This document shows positions 1-7,082 of a stretch of DNA of 59,931 nt, piece by piece. The stretch covers positions 1 through 59,931 of the forward strand of contig JAHFCF010000015.1 in assembly GCA_023249645.1 (NCBI GenBank), in the 5' to 3' direction. The position numbers and the translations under genes were made by a program. This DNA comes from Elusimicrobiota bacterium. Lineage in GTDB: Bacteria; Elusimicrobiota; Elusimicrobia; UBA1565; UBA9628. Under the pieces are notes generated by a model. The model had not been told where the DNA came from. It was given only the letters and a program-made list of their open reading frames with translations, and made no database searches. The first letter of the stretch is position 1, and every line of letters starts with the position of its first letter.

Positions 1-381
1 CGTGATCTCGACGACATAAGGGGCCTGCCTGCGAAAAAGTTCGATATGTTCAGCTGTGATATCATGCGCATTGGTGAACACATTGACGATGAACCCGAGC
101 TTCTTGGCATGGGAATAGATCTCGCAGAAATCCCTGCGGATGAGAGGGTCGCCGCCGCTCAAGCCCAGCCAGACGCAGCCGGCATCCCGCAATTCCCCCA
201 AGATGCGCTTGCATGCCTGAGTCGAGAGCTCGTCTTTCTCATGCTCCGAGCCCTTGCAGTAGCAATGGATGCAGTCATAGCCGCATCGGTAGGTCAGGTC
301 CAATTGTCCGAAGAGAGGAAAATCCTGGCTTTTGCCGACGCTGAGCCGAGACTCGAGATCAGCTATGCCGGCTGTTTGCAT
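1..381 (-). CDS. radical SAM peptide-modifying enzyme (partial, 3' end outside window)
   Basis: The visible 127 codons begin with ATG at 381, one base after the stop of the precursor gene (TAGGATG), so the two are translationally coupled. The protein shows the radical SAM cluster motif CxxxCxxC at Cys33, Cys37 and Cys40, within RCGYDCIHCYC, and then a GGDP version of the GGEP motif that contacts S-adenosylmethionine. This arrangement is typical of PqqE/SPASM-type enzymes that modify ribosomal peptides by radical chemistry. The C-terminal half, where a SPASM or twitch domain would bind auxiliary iron-sulfur clusters, lies beyond the left edge, so the reaction (epimerisation, thioether, cyclophane or other) cannot be assigned. 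Radical SAM identity is firm. A role on the adjacent peptide is inferred from context. Confidence 0.9.
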   Translation of the reverse strand, partial: MQTAGIADLESRLSVGKSQDFPLFGQLDLTYRCGYDCIHCYCKGSEHEKDELSTQACKRILGELRDAGCVWLGLSGGDPLIRRDFCEIYSHAKKLGFIVNVFTNAHDITAEHIELFRRQAPYVVEIT

Positions 382-382
382 C

Positions 383-571
383 CTAACTGACGGTGCTGCC
401 GCTGGCGAATTTCGCTCTGGTAATGGTGCGTCCCGCACAAATGCTGGTGCTGGCGGGCACTGCAGCGCCGGCCTGATTGCCGGTGTTGTAGCAGGCGCAA
501 GAGAGCACGGCCTGTTCAGGGTTGAGCTTGATGCGCGTCACGACCGGGTTGAAGCGGGTTTTCTTTTTCAT
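383..571 (-). CDS. candidate RiPP precursor peptide (62 aa)
   Basis: I chose ATG 571 because AGGAGAGAAA stands directly before it; the frame is open further upstream but without a ribosome site. The first half is charged and leader-like, with RIKLNPEQAVL at residues 13-23. The second half is small, polar and rich in Ala, Ser, Thr and Gly, with Cys25, Cys27 and Cys45 and with Arg48 and Arg52 in the tail. The gene sits between a PqqD-like recognition protein and a radical SAM gene, the usual position of a substrate peptide. Arg48 and Arg52 are possible substrates of the putative arginase upstream. No cleavage site is certain. It could be a non-precursor small protein, but size, composition and position all favour a precursor. 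Confidence 0.75.
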   Translation of the reverse strand: MKKKTRFNPVVTRIKLNPEQAVLSCACYNTGNQAGAAVPASTSICAGRTITRAKFASGSTVS

Positions 572-619
572 TTTCTCTCCTGGGGTCAGGTCTTGACTTT
601 TGACTGAGTTTTTCAAAAG

Positions 620-910
620 TCAGCGGCTGGCACCTAAAGCCTTGATTTTCTCCAAGTCTGACTTGAGCTCCTGCAGTTTTTTCTCCGCCTCGCCCTCAGT
701 CACGTCGAACTCCTTGAGCAGTTGCTTCTTGAGTGCGCCCCAGCTGCGCTTGCCGTCGATCCTGTCCCAGACCCAGGCAGCCGGCTTGTTGAGAGTGTAG
801 ATGCAGTCCATCTCCTCCGAACTCCTGTAGATCGGCAAAAGGATGGTCTCATCACCGATGGCCCGGCAGGCGATGTTCTTGTTCTTGCAAGGGATGGTTT
901 TTTCTTCCAT
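620..910 (-). CDS. PqqD-like RiPP recognition element protein
   Basis: This 96-residue protein has the PqqD fold signature: an N-terminal beta region, then YTLNKPAAWVWDRIDGKRS, then an amphipathic helix region with conserved acidic residues (EGEAEKKLQELK). PqqD-family proteins bind the leader of a precursor peptide and present it to the modifying enzyme. The gene lies 22 bp after the UPF0489 gene and 48 bp before the precursor, in one operon, with GGGAGAG before the ATG. Cys8 and Cys15 near the start are not part of the family signature. The family call is confident; the partner (the peptide at 383-571) is inferred from position. Confidence 0.88.
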   Translation of the reverse strand: MEEKTIPCKNKNIACRAIGDETILLPIYRSSEEMDCIYTLNKPAAWVWDRIDGKRSWGALKKQLLKEFDVTEGEAEKKLQELKSDLEKIKALGASR

Positions 911-932
911 GGCATCTCTCCCGACACCCTTA

Positions 933-2171
933 TTATAACCTTTTTACAGGACCACGCATGCCCAGCTGCCGGGCACTTCGGAAATAGCGTTGCGCCTCCT
1001 GCAACTGCCTCGTCCGCTGGGCGAGTAGGCCCAGATGATAATAGGCCTGAGGCCTGAGCTTGTCGAGCTTAAGGATATCCAGGAAGGCGCGTTCAGCAGC
1101 GCTAAAATCTCCAAGCTCCAATTCGACGCGGCCCCGAATTTCCAGAAGATCCGATTTTAGTTTTCTAAAGAGTGCTTCATCCATGCCCACGGAAGCATCA
1201 GCTAGACATTGCCTGGCTTGCTTGAATCGTTTTCGCGCGAAATGGATCTGGCCTAGACCGAGCAAAGCTGCTGGGTTCATCGGATCATCGCGCAAGGTCT
1301 TGAGGAATTCCCTATGGGCAGCCTGGTACTTTCTGGTCCCCAGGTAAAGCTGGCCATAATCACTGTCAGGGCCCCTGAGCGCTGGATTCAGACGCACAGC
1401 CTCAGAAAGCTGTCCAGCCTGAAAATGCCTAGCCGCGGCCTGCGCCCGACGATGGCGGCTCGCAAATCGCGTTGGAGAAAGCCTCCAGGCCAGCTCATCA
1501 GCAAGATGTCGGTAGCGCATGGGCGTGAAACCGCCGTTCGTGGAATAGGCGACAGTGGCCAGGACCGGTTTACGAATCCTATGCCGCAACCGCTCGATCA
1601 GCTTTTTTGGCTCGATCCAGGGCCGCCTGCGGCCGATCTCATCGGTATTGTCAGCGCAGCGCACGCTCTTGGTCGTGAGAAAATCAGCGTCGATGTCGAG
1701 AAAAGCCTTGGCCAGATGCGGCAGACCGGCCAGCGTACAAACCGTGATCGTGCGGCCCAGGCATCGGCAGGAGACCTTCCCGGCTTCGTCCTGGATGGAA
1801 GTTGCGCGCGTGGAATTCTTAAGGATGCGCTTGATGAGCCGCCTGGATCTCTCGAATTCCGCGGCATTGCCTGGAATGACCCAGTAAGCGTCTCGCACCA
1901 AGCCTTCGGCCATGGCCGGGTAGATGTAGTTGCCGATATGCGTCTGCTTGTCGAAGTCCTTCTCGTAGCGGGAGAAGGCCAGCGAGGCTTCTAGGCTTTT
2001 TTTCAATTCCCGGATGCTGGTCGCCGATGAGAAGGCATCCAGCAAGGGCCTGGCCGGGGGCACAGCCAGGTCGATGTGTGCATCCACATGCACGAGGTCC
2101 AGGCCTCTCACCCGGCTTTTGCGCCAGATCGTCAGCGCCTCGTCGTGGTCCTCGATGAGGAAGGTCCGCAT
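933..2171 (-). CDS. UPF0489-family (peptide arginase-like) protein with C-terminal TPRs
   Basis: The N-terminal part (about residues 1-235 of 412) matches UPF0489. It has IEDHDEAL at 6-13, an arginase-like metal site DAHID at 30-34, and a second acidic motif DIDADF at 159-164. Residues from about 250 to the end form tetratricopeptide repeats ending in AYYHLGLLAQ and related units. Peptide arginases of the OspR type, which turn arginine into ornithine in ribosomal peptides, belong to UPF0489 and use the same two metal motifs. Here the gene heads an operon with a recognition protein, an Arg-containing precursor and a radical SAM enzyme. The TPR tail could dock the substrate or partners. The metal site is seen; the arginase activity is inferred. 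Confidence 0.8.
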   Translation of the reverse strand: MRTFLIEDHDEALTIWRKSRVRGLDLVHVDAHIDLAVPPARPLLDAFSSATSIRELKKSLEASLAFSRYEKDFDKQTHIGNYIYPAMAEGLVRDAYWVIPGNAAEFERSRRLIKRILKNSTRATSIQDEAGKVSCRCLGRTITVCTLAGLPHLAKAFLDIDADFLTTKSVRCADNTDEIGRRRPWIEPKKLIERLRHRIRKPVLATVAYSTNGGFTPMRYRHLADELAWRLSPTRFASRHRRAQAAARHFQAGQLSEAVRLNPALRGPDSDYGQLYLGTRKYQAAHREFLKTLRDDPMNPAALLGLGQIHFARKRFKQARQCLADASVGMDEALFRKLKSDLLEIRGRVELELGDFSAAERAFLDILKLDKLRPQAYYHLGLLAQRTRQLQEAQRYFRSARQLGMRGPVKRL

Positions 2172-2177
2172 TCATTC

Positions 2178-2206
2178 ATTCTATCGTTCGCAGGTAGCGG
2201 CGTCAA
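2178..2206 (-). promoter_or_regulatory. promoter of the RiPP operon, apparently leaderless
   Basis: On the minus strand TTGACG (2206-2201) and TAGAAT (2183-2178) are separated by exactly 17 bp. Only 6 bp lie between the -10 hexamer and the ATG at 2171, so the expected transcription start falls on or next to the A of the start codon. No Shine-Dalgarno sequence is present. Confidence 0.6.
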
Positions 2207-2235
2207 TGGTTCAAAAAGTGATAGAATCCTCCTGC

Positions 2236-2307
2236 GCCGGGGTAGCTCAATGGTAGAGCAACCGCTTCGTAAGCGGTAGGTTGAGGGTTCGAGTCCCTTC
2301 TCCGGCT
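2236..2307 (+). tRNA. tRNA-Thr (anticodon CGU)
   Basis: A full cloverleaf can be drawn. The acceptor stem GCCGGGG pairs with CTCCGGC (one G-U), the D arm is GCTC/GAGC, and the anticodon stem ACCGC/GCGGT encloses the loop TTCGTAA with anticodon CGT at 2268-2270. The T arm is GAGGG TTCGAGT CCCTT. The discriminator base is T and CCA is not encoded. A TAGAAT hexamer at 2222-2227 is a plausible -10 element. Confidence 0.95.
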
Positions 2308-2321
2308 TTGATTTTTCCCTC

Positions 2322-2714
2322 ATGGACTACCTGGCGACCAGCGGTTGGAGCATGGCGCCGTCCCTCAAGCCGGGAGACAAGATCATCCTGCGCCCCTGCC
2401 GCGCGCAGGATCTGCGCCTCGGCGACTTGGCCGTCTATCGGGCCTCGGGCGCCTTGGTCTGCCATCGCCTGGTCTTCAAGCAAGGATCACGACTTTTCAC
2501 GCGCGGTGATTCCTCTTGGGGATGGCCGGAAGAGGTGCCTGCTTCCTGCATCGAAGGCGTCGCCGCCGCTGTTGTCACATCCCACGGTGTGAGTCGGCCC
2601 ATGCAGGGTCCGATCAGTCGGGCTCTGAATTTTTCCGCGATCTTCTGGACGCCTTTGACGGCGCTGGCCTATCGGGCGGCCGAAGCGATCAAGAGACGGG
2701 CCGGTCTTCCCTGA
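2322..2714 (+). CDS. small S24/S26-family serine peptidase
   Basis: The 130-residue protein begins close to its catalytic region: SGWSMAPSLKPGDKIIL places the nucleophile at Ser10. It continues with a beta-rich segment (LGDLAVYR, then VCHRLV with a His like that of archaeal-type signal peptidases, then FTRGDSS). No N-terminal membrane anchor is visible, unlike ordinary leader peptidase. Short S24/S26 peptidases of this kind are often found near PqqD-type peptide loci, so removal of the RiPP leader is possible, but the gene is divergent from that operon and sits just after the tRNA. Start ATG 2322 is the first in frame and has no clear ribosome site. The substrate is unknown. Confidence 0.75.
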   Translation: MDYLATSGWSMAPSLKPGDKIILRPCRAQDLRLGDLAVYRASGALVCHRLVFKQGSRLFTRGDSSWGWPEEVPASCIEGVAAAVVTSHGVSRPMQGPISRALNFSAIFWTPLTALAYRAAEAIKRRAGLP

Positions 2715-3831
2715 TCTCGCGCCCCAGCAGCATCAGGACCACGATGACCGTGAAGATCAGGACCGCCTGCGCCGCCAAAAGCACGCTGCCCAAGGTCGAG
2801 CGGGTGTAGTGCATGGTCCAGGCCGCCAGGCCCAGGATCATGCTGACCGTGAGGATGAAGAGCGCGGCTTCCCTCATGCCGAGGCCCATATGGAGCAGGC
2901 GATGGTGGAAATGGTCCTTGCCGACGTAATCGATCCATTGCTTGAAGGTGCGCACATCGCCGCGCCGGACGCGGGAGAGCGTGATGTAGATCATGTCGAA
3001 GATGGGCACTCCCAAGATCAAAATGGGGGTCCCGATGCCCACGATGGGATTGTGGGTCGCCCAGCCGCCGCAGACGGCCATAGACGCCAGCATGAATCCG
3101 ATGAACGTCGAGCCGCTGTCGCCCAAAAAGACCTTGGCCGGATACCAGTTGTAGTTCAGGAAGCCCGCGCACGCGCCCGCGAGGCCGGCGCAGAGACAAG
3201 CCAGCGGCATCTGGTGCAGGTCCCACGCGATGGCCATGAAGAAGATGGAGCAGACGACACCCAGTCCGCCGGCCAGGCCATCGATGCCGTCGAGGAAATT
3301 GAAGGCGTTCGTGACCCCCACGAGCCAGATCAGCGTGACCAGGCCGGAGACGATCGGAGAGAAGCGCGCGGCGAAGGTCATGCCGGAGGAGATGATGACG
3401 AGGGAGGCCGCGACTTGACCGCACAGGCGGACCGTCGCCGAGAGGCCCCGCATGTCGTCGATGACGCCCATGACGAAGATGATCGAGCTCGCCCAGAGGA
3501 TCGTCGAGGTCTCCGGGGAGGAAGCCTGCGAACGCCAGGCCGCGAAAGACACGGCCAAAAAGACCGCCAGGCCTCCGAGGCGAGGGGTCGGGACCAGGTG
3601 GATCTTGCGGGCGTCTGGCTGATCCAGGATGCCGGTGCGGCGGGCCAGGACGATGACCGCGGGCATCAGCGCGTTGGCGACGAAGAAGGCGACCAAGGAC
3701 ACGTAAAGCCACCGCAAGCCCGTCTCCCAGCTCCAGGCTGAGACGCCTCCGGGAGGCAGGATGGCCACCAGCACGCCCAAGCAGACGACCGCCAGCCAGT
3801 AATTGAGCAGGCGACGGGTGAAGGTGGTCAT
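2689..3831 (-). CDS. wecA: WecA/TagO-type polyprenyl-phosphate sugar-1-phosphate transferase
   Basis: A 380-residue polytopic membrane protein of the MraY/WecA family. It shows PDARKIHLVPTPRLGG after the second helix, the catalytic NFLDGIDGLAGG, FLGDSGSTFIG, and a cytoplasmic DHFHHRLLHMG loop; the last is the His motif of GlcNAc-1-phosphate transferases. Such enzymes start repeat-unit synthesis by loading a hexosamine-1-phosphate onto undecaprenyl phosphate at the inner membrane. It is the last gene of the long exopolysaccharide operon and overlaps the deacetylase before it by 4 bp. The donor sugar (UDP-GlcNAc or another) cannot be read from sequence. Confidence 0.88.
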   Translation of the reverse strand: MTTFTRRLLNYWLAVVCLGVLVAILPPGGVSAWSWETGLRWLYVSLVAFFVANALMPAVIVLARRTGILDQPDARKIHLVPTPRLGGLAVFLAVSFAAWRSQASSPETSTILWASSIIFVMGVIDDMRGLSATVRLCGQVAASLVIISSGMTFAARFSPIVSGLVTLIWLVGVTNAFNFLDGIDGLAGGLGVVCSIFFMAIAWDLHQMPLACLCAGLAGACAGFLNYNWYPAKVFLGDSGSTFIGFMLASMAVCGGWATHNPIVGIGTPILILGVPIFDMIYITLSRVRRGDVRTFKQWIDYVGKDHFHHRLLHMGLGMREAALFILTVSMILGLAAWTMHYTRSTLGSVLLAAQAVLIFTVIVVLMLLGREIREDRPVS

Positions 3832-4457
3832 CGGCGGCGGGCACCGCGGCCATCGAGGGAGAAGCGCTGGGGCATGAAGCCTTCGGCGTATTTGACCCGG
3901 TATTGATAGCCCCGGTAGACGGCGGTGCTCTTGGAGATCTCCAGGATCGAGCGGTTGGGGATGTTGGTCTTGTAGACTTGGGAGCGATGCAGGCGCAAGA
4001 GCTTGAGCTTGGCCGCCAGGTCCTGACTGATGTCCATGAACACCGTGGGAGTGAAATCGATCGTGCTGGGCGTCTCGAAGAAGACCACGTTCTGGATGTA
4101 GCGCGACGCGGTGATGACGGCCAAAGCGATGCTGTGGTGGTCCTGGTGCGTGTCCATCCGGTAATGCGTGAAAATCAGGTCGGGCTTCACGCGCTGGATC
4201 TGGACCTCGACCGCTTCGATCAGGTCCCGCGTGATGTGCAGCTTAGTATCCTCGAAGCCTCCCCAAGTCAGCGAGGCGTGAAGAGTCCGGGCGACCCGCT
4301 CCTGCTCCTTCTGGCGCGTCTGGGCGTTGCCGCCCACCTCGCCGCGGCTGGACACGTAGAGATGGATGGACGCGCCCTGGCGGGCGAAGGCGCTCAAGCT
4401 CGCTCCACAGCCGAACTCGATGTCGTCCGGGTGCGCGCCGACGCAGAGGATCCTCAT
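3828..4457 (-). CDS. PIG-L/LmbE-family deacetylase
   Basis: The 209-residue protein begins MRILCVGAHPDDIEFG, with the zinc-binding AHPDD motif at residues 8-12. It has THYRMDTHQDHH around residue 100, supplying the third zinc ligand. The family removes N-acetyl groups from GlcNAc-containing lipids or small glycosides. It overlaps the ATPase gene before it and the WecA-like gene after it by 4 bp each, so it is part of the polysaccharide operon and may deacetylate a hexosamine there. The family assignment is firm and the substrate is inferred. Confidence 0.88.
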   Translation of the reverse strand: MRILCVGAHPDDIEFGCGASLSAFARQGASIHLYVSSRGEVGGNAQTRQKEQERVARTLHASLTWGGFEDTKLHITRDLIEAVEVQIQRVKPDLIFTHYRMDTHQDHHSIALAVITASRYIQNVVFFETPSTIDFTPTVFMDISQDLAAKLKLLRLHRSQVYKTNIPNRSILEISKSTAVYRGYQYRVKYAEGFMPQRFSLDGRGARRR

Positions 4458-5263
4458 GGGACGATCTGGCCGAAGCTGCGGCTGGTCTCCACGATGATCT
4501 CGTCGGTCATCTCACGGGCGCCGCGCAGAAAGGCGTTCATGAGGGCCAGATGAGCGATGTTGTTGATCCAGCGGGGGATGCCTCCGGAATATTTCTGGAT
4601 GAGGGCGAGGTTCGTCGCCGAGAAGAGGGGGGCCTTGGCTCCGGCGGCCTTGATGCGATGATCGATGTACTGGGCGGTGTCCTCCGGGGCGAGAGGAGCG
4701 AGGTTGTACTTGATGCTGACGCGCTGGTTGAGCTGGTTGTTGTTCTCGATGCGCGCGCTCAACTCCGGCTGGCCGGCCAGGAGGAGCGAAAGCATGTAAT
4801 GCTTGTCCGTCTGAAAATTCAACAGGAGCCTCAATTCCTCAAAGATGACCGGGGCCTCGATGGCGTGGGCCTCGTCGATGATGACGACGGCGTGCTTGCC
4901 GTCGCGGGCCGTCTCGCTGAAAACGTGCTCCAGAGAGATGAGCACGTCGCCTTTCTGGACAGGCACGTTGCCGCCGGTGAAGCCGTGCAGGATCAAGCGC
5001 AGCATGTCCAGGTCGCTGAGGCGAGGATTGTTCACGAAAGAGAATCTGTAGCCCTTGGAAGCCAATTCCATGGCGAGACGGCGCAGGACCAGGGTCTTGC
5101 CGCAGCCGTAGGGGCTGGTCAGAACGCCGCAGGCCTTGCGTTCCTGGACGACGTAATGAAGCCGGGAGAGGGCCTCGAGATGCTGGCGGCATTCAAAGAA
5201 ATTCTGAGGATCCGGCGTGTTCTCGAAGGGAAGGCTCTTCAGCCCCCAAAATTCCTCATACAT
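4454..5263 (-). CDS. ExeA-like AAA ATPase
   Basis: I chose the start at 5263 because MYEEFWGLKSLPFENTPDP is the classic N-terminus of ExeA/GspA-type ATPases; the open frame extends further into the preceding gene. The 269-residue protein has a Walker A at SPYGCGKT (about residues 50-57; the first Gly is replaced by Ser) and a Walker B VVIIDEAHAI. Related ATPases occur in exopolysaccharide loci, including those tied to exosortase systems, but no exosortase or PEP-CTERM protein is in this window. It starts 10 bp after the DegT gene stops. The role in assembly or export is inferred from the locus. Confidence 0.85.
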   Translation of the reverse strand: MYEEFWGLKSLPFENTPDPQNFFECRQHLEALSRLHYVVQERKACGVLTSPYGCGKTLVLRRLAMELASKGYRFSFVNNPRLSDLDMLRLILHGFTGGNVPVQKGDVLISLEHVFSETARDGKHAVVIIDEAHAIEAPVIFEELRLLLNFQTDKHYMLSLLLAGQPELSARIENNNQLNQRVSIKYNLAPLAPEDTAQYIDHRIKAAGAKAPLFSATNLALIQKYSGGIPRWINNIAHLALMNAFLRGAREMTDEIIVETSRSFGQIVP

Positions 5264-5273
5264 GGAAAGAGTT

Positions 5274-6317
5274 TTATAGCAAATCTCGAAGAGCGGATGC
5301 CACTCTAGAAATATCTCCCTGGGAAAGGAGGGGATAAAGCGGCAGGGAGAGGGCCGAGGCATAGGCTCTCTGCGCATTGGGAAAGCGGCCCCGGCTCGGA
5401 ACATCCAGATGCAAGGGCCTAAAAACGGGTTTTTCAGCCTGGATGCCGCGCGCAGCCAATCGAGTCCGGATCTTCTCAGCCGCCGCATTTTGCAGACGCA
5501 CGACATAGCGGAAATAGACTCGGCCAGGCTGCCGGACAGGCAGGATGAGTCCGGCGGTGCCGCCCAGGAGGCGGTCGTAAAGCGCGGCGAGCTGGGCGCG
5601 GCGTTTGAGGAAAGAGCCTAATTTTTTCAGCTGCTCCCTGCCGATGGCCGAGAGGATGTCGCTGGGCTTGGCATTCTCCCGGACCTTGTCCGGATTCTTC
5701 TCGTCATATTCACGCAGATCCCGAGCCGCCTCGGTGAGAACCTGGGAATCGGAGAGCAGCATCCCGCCCTCGCCGCAGGTCATGAGCTTGGTCGCATAAA
5801 AAGAAAGGACGCAGGCATCGCCCGTCACTCCGACGGATTTCCGACCCAGTCGGGCTCCCATGGCCTGAGCGCAGTCCTGGATGACCTTCACCCGAGCCGG
5901 AAGACGGTAGCTGACCGGATCGCAGGGCAGGCCGAAGAGATTGGGCAGGATGACCGCCCGCGTGCGCTTCGTGAGCCTGGATGCGGCGTCCTCAGGCGAT
6001 GGATTGAGAGTCTCCAGGTCGCAGTCCACGAGGACGGCAGACGCCCCCGTCCGCTGGACCGCGTGCCAGAGCGCCGAACAGGCATAGGTGGGGATGAGGA
6101 CTTCGTCTCCTCTCCCGATGCCGCAGGCCCTCAGAGCCAGCTCCAGCGCCTTGGTGCCGCTGGAAAGGGCCACGGCATGGCGAACCCCCATCCAACGGGC
6201 AGCCTCTCTCTCGAACATCTTCGTTTCACGACCGCAGGCGATCCGGCCTGAGCGGATGACTTTGGCAACTGCCCGGATTTCTTCTTTACCGAGACAAGGT
6301 CGTGAATGTTGGATCAT
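5274..6317 (-). CDS. DegT/DnrJ/EryC1/StrS-family sugar aminotransferase
   Basis: A 347-residue PLP enzyme. SSGTKALELAL (52-62) binds the cofactor phosphate, QDCAQAMGA carries the stacking/Asp region, and FYATKLMTCGEGG places the Schiff-base lysine at Lys177. Members transaminate keto-sugar nucleotides to make amino sugars for surface glycans. It follows one of only two sizeable gaps in the operon (93 bp), which holds an 18-bp palindrome. The sugar substrate cannot be decided; no dehydratase or epimerase for making the keto sugar lies in the window. Confidence 0.9.
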   Translation of the reverse strand: MIQHSRPCLGKEEIRAVAKVIRSGRIACGRETKMFEREAARWMGVRHAVALSSGTKALELALRACGIGRGDEVLIPTYACSALWHAVQRTGASAVLVDCDLETLNPSPEDAASRLTKRTRAVILPNLFGLPCDPVSYRLPARVKVIQDCAQAMGARLGRKSVGVTGDACVLSFYATKLMTCGEGGMLLSDSQVLTEAARDLREYDEKNPDKVRENAKPSDILSAIGREQLKKLGSFLKRRAQLAALYDRLLGGTAGLILPVRQPGRVYFRYVVRLQNAAAEKIRTRLAARGIQAEKPVFRPLHLDVPSRGRFPNAQRAYASALSLPLYPLLSQGDISRVASALRDLL

Positions 6318-6340
6318 GGCACCTCAATAGGGATGGTATG

Positions 6341-6358
6341 ACTGTGTCCGGACACAGT
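6341..6358. promoter_or_regulatory. 18-bp perfect palindrome upstream of the DegT gene (copy 1)
   Basis: ACTGTGTCCGGACACAGT is a perfect inverted repeat lying 23 bp before the ATG of the aminotransferase. The identical 18-mer recurs at 17705-17722 before another gene of the same operon. The gap is not explained by coding sequence. A regulator binding site or the mark of a mobile repeat are both possible. Confidence 0.5.
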
Positions 6359-6410
6359 TCCAGCAGCATGCTCGGGATACGGGGGAAATTCATTATTTTT
6401 CCCATGAGCC

Positions 6411-7079
6411 TCAATAGATTTCAAAGGCTTTGTCTCCGGCGTGAAACATAAGATCGAGCGCCGAGAGACACGGCGTGAAGTCGCGGGAAAACTGATTGTA
6501 AGACGGGTGCTTGTACTCCTGGAACACGACCCTTATGCCCGCCTTCTCGAAGAGGGGCATGTCCATGTAATCCTTGCCCCCGCTTCCGGCGAGGTACGTG
6601 TCCGCTTGGAATCTCCTGCAGAGGCTGACGAGTCTCTGGGTGGCGGAACCTTCAACCGGGTTTTCGGAAAGCAGAGGGCACTGTTTGACCAGCCTCAATC
6701 TTCCAGCCAAAAAACGCACCGAGGCGATGGCGATCTCGGAGAGATGACAGTAGTCTACGCCATAGAACTTCTCCAGTTCGGGCATCAAGCTCGAGAAGAA
6801 ATCCGCCTTGGAATAGCTTTGCGCAAGAGTCTTGAGATGTTTGGGCTTCCAAGCCGCCTCATCATTGATGCGCACCTCGGTGATCTTCTCGCCGAATTCA
6901 TGGACGACCGGCACGGTCAGCCAGCGCGGTCCCTGCGGGGTGAGGATCTTGTTGCGGTTCTGCCATTCGTTCTTCTTGTACTGGACGCTATCCAGTAGGA
7001 CGAAAACGTCCGAGGCGCGCATCTTGTCGAAATAGCCGAGCCAAGGCATGAACTGGGGCTGATGCGCGGCCAGGATCAT
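6411..7079 (-). CDS. WbqC-like family protein
   Basis: A 222-residue protein with the WbqC N-terminus (ILAAHQPQFMPWLGYFDKM) followed by FVLLDSVQYKKNEWQNRNKI, the family's most conserved block. WbqC-like proteins are found in O-antigen and exopolysaccharide loci; their reaction is poorly known, though some are thought to help make modified sugars. It ends before the 93-bp gap upstream of the DegT gene. The family is clear and the function is not. Confidence 0.85.
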   Translation of the reverse strand: MILAAHQPQFMPWLGYFDKMRASDVFVLLDSVQYKKNEWQNRNKILTPQGPRWLTVPVVHEFGEKITEVRINDEAAWKPKHLKTLAQSYSKADFFSSLMPELEKFYGVDYCHLSEIAIASVRFLAGRLRLVKQCPLLSENPVEGSATQRLVSLCRRFQADTYLAGSGGKDYMDMPLFEKAGIRVVFQEYKHPSYNQFSRDFTPCLSALDLMFHAGDKAFEIY

Positions 7080-7082
7080 CGG

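Noticed and set aside
1314..1994. Plus-strand frame inside the UPF0489 gene
   Set aside because: No ribosome site or recognisable motif; the minus-strand protein has clear conserved motifs.
2669..3853. Long frame (394 codons) on the minus strand overlapping the WecA-like gene
   Set aside because: It is very rich in Arg, Pro, His and Gly with no motif, as expected of a shadow frame in GC-rich DNA; the other frame encodes a clear membrane enzyme.
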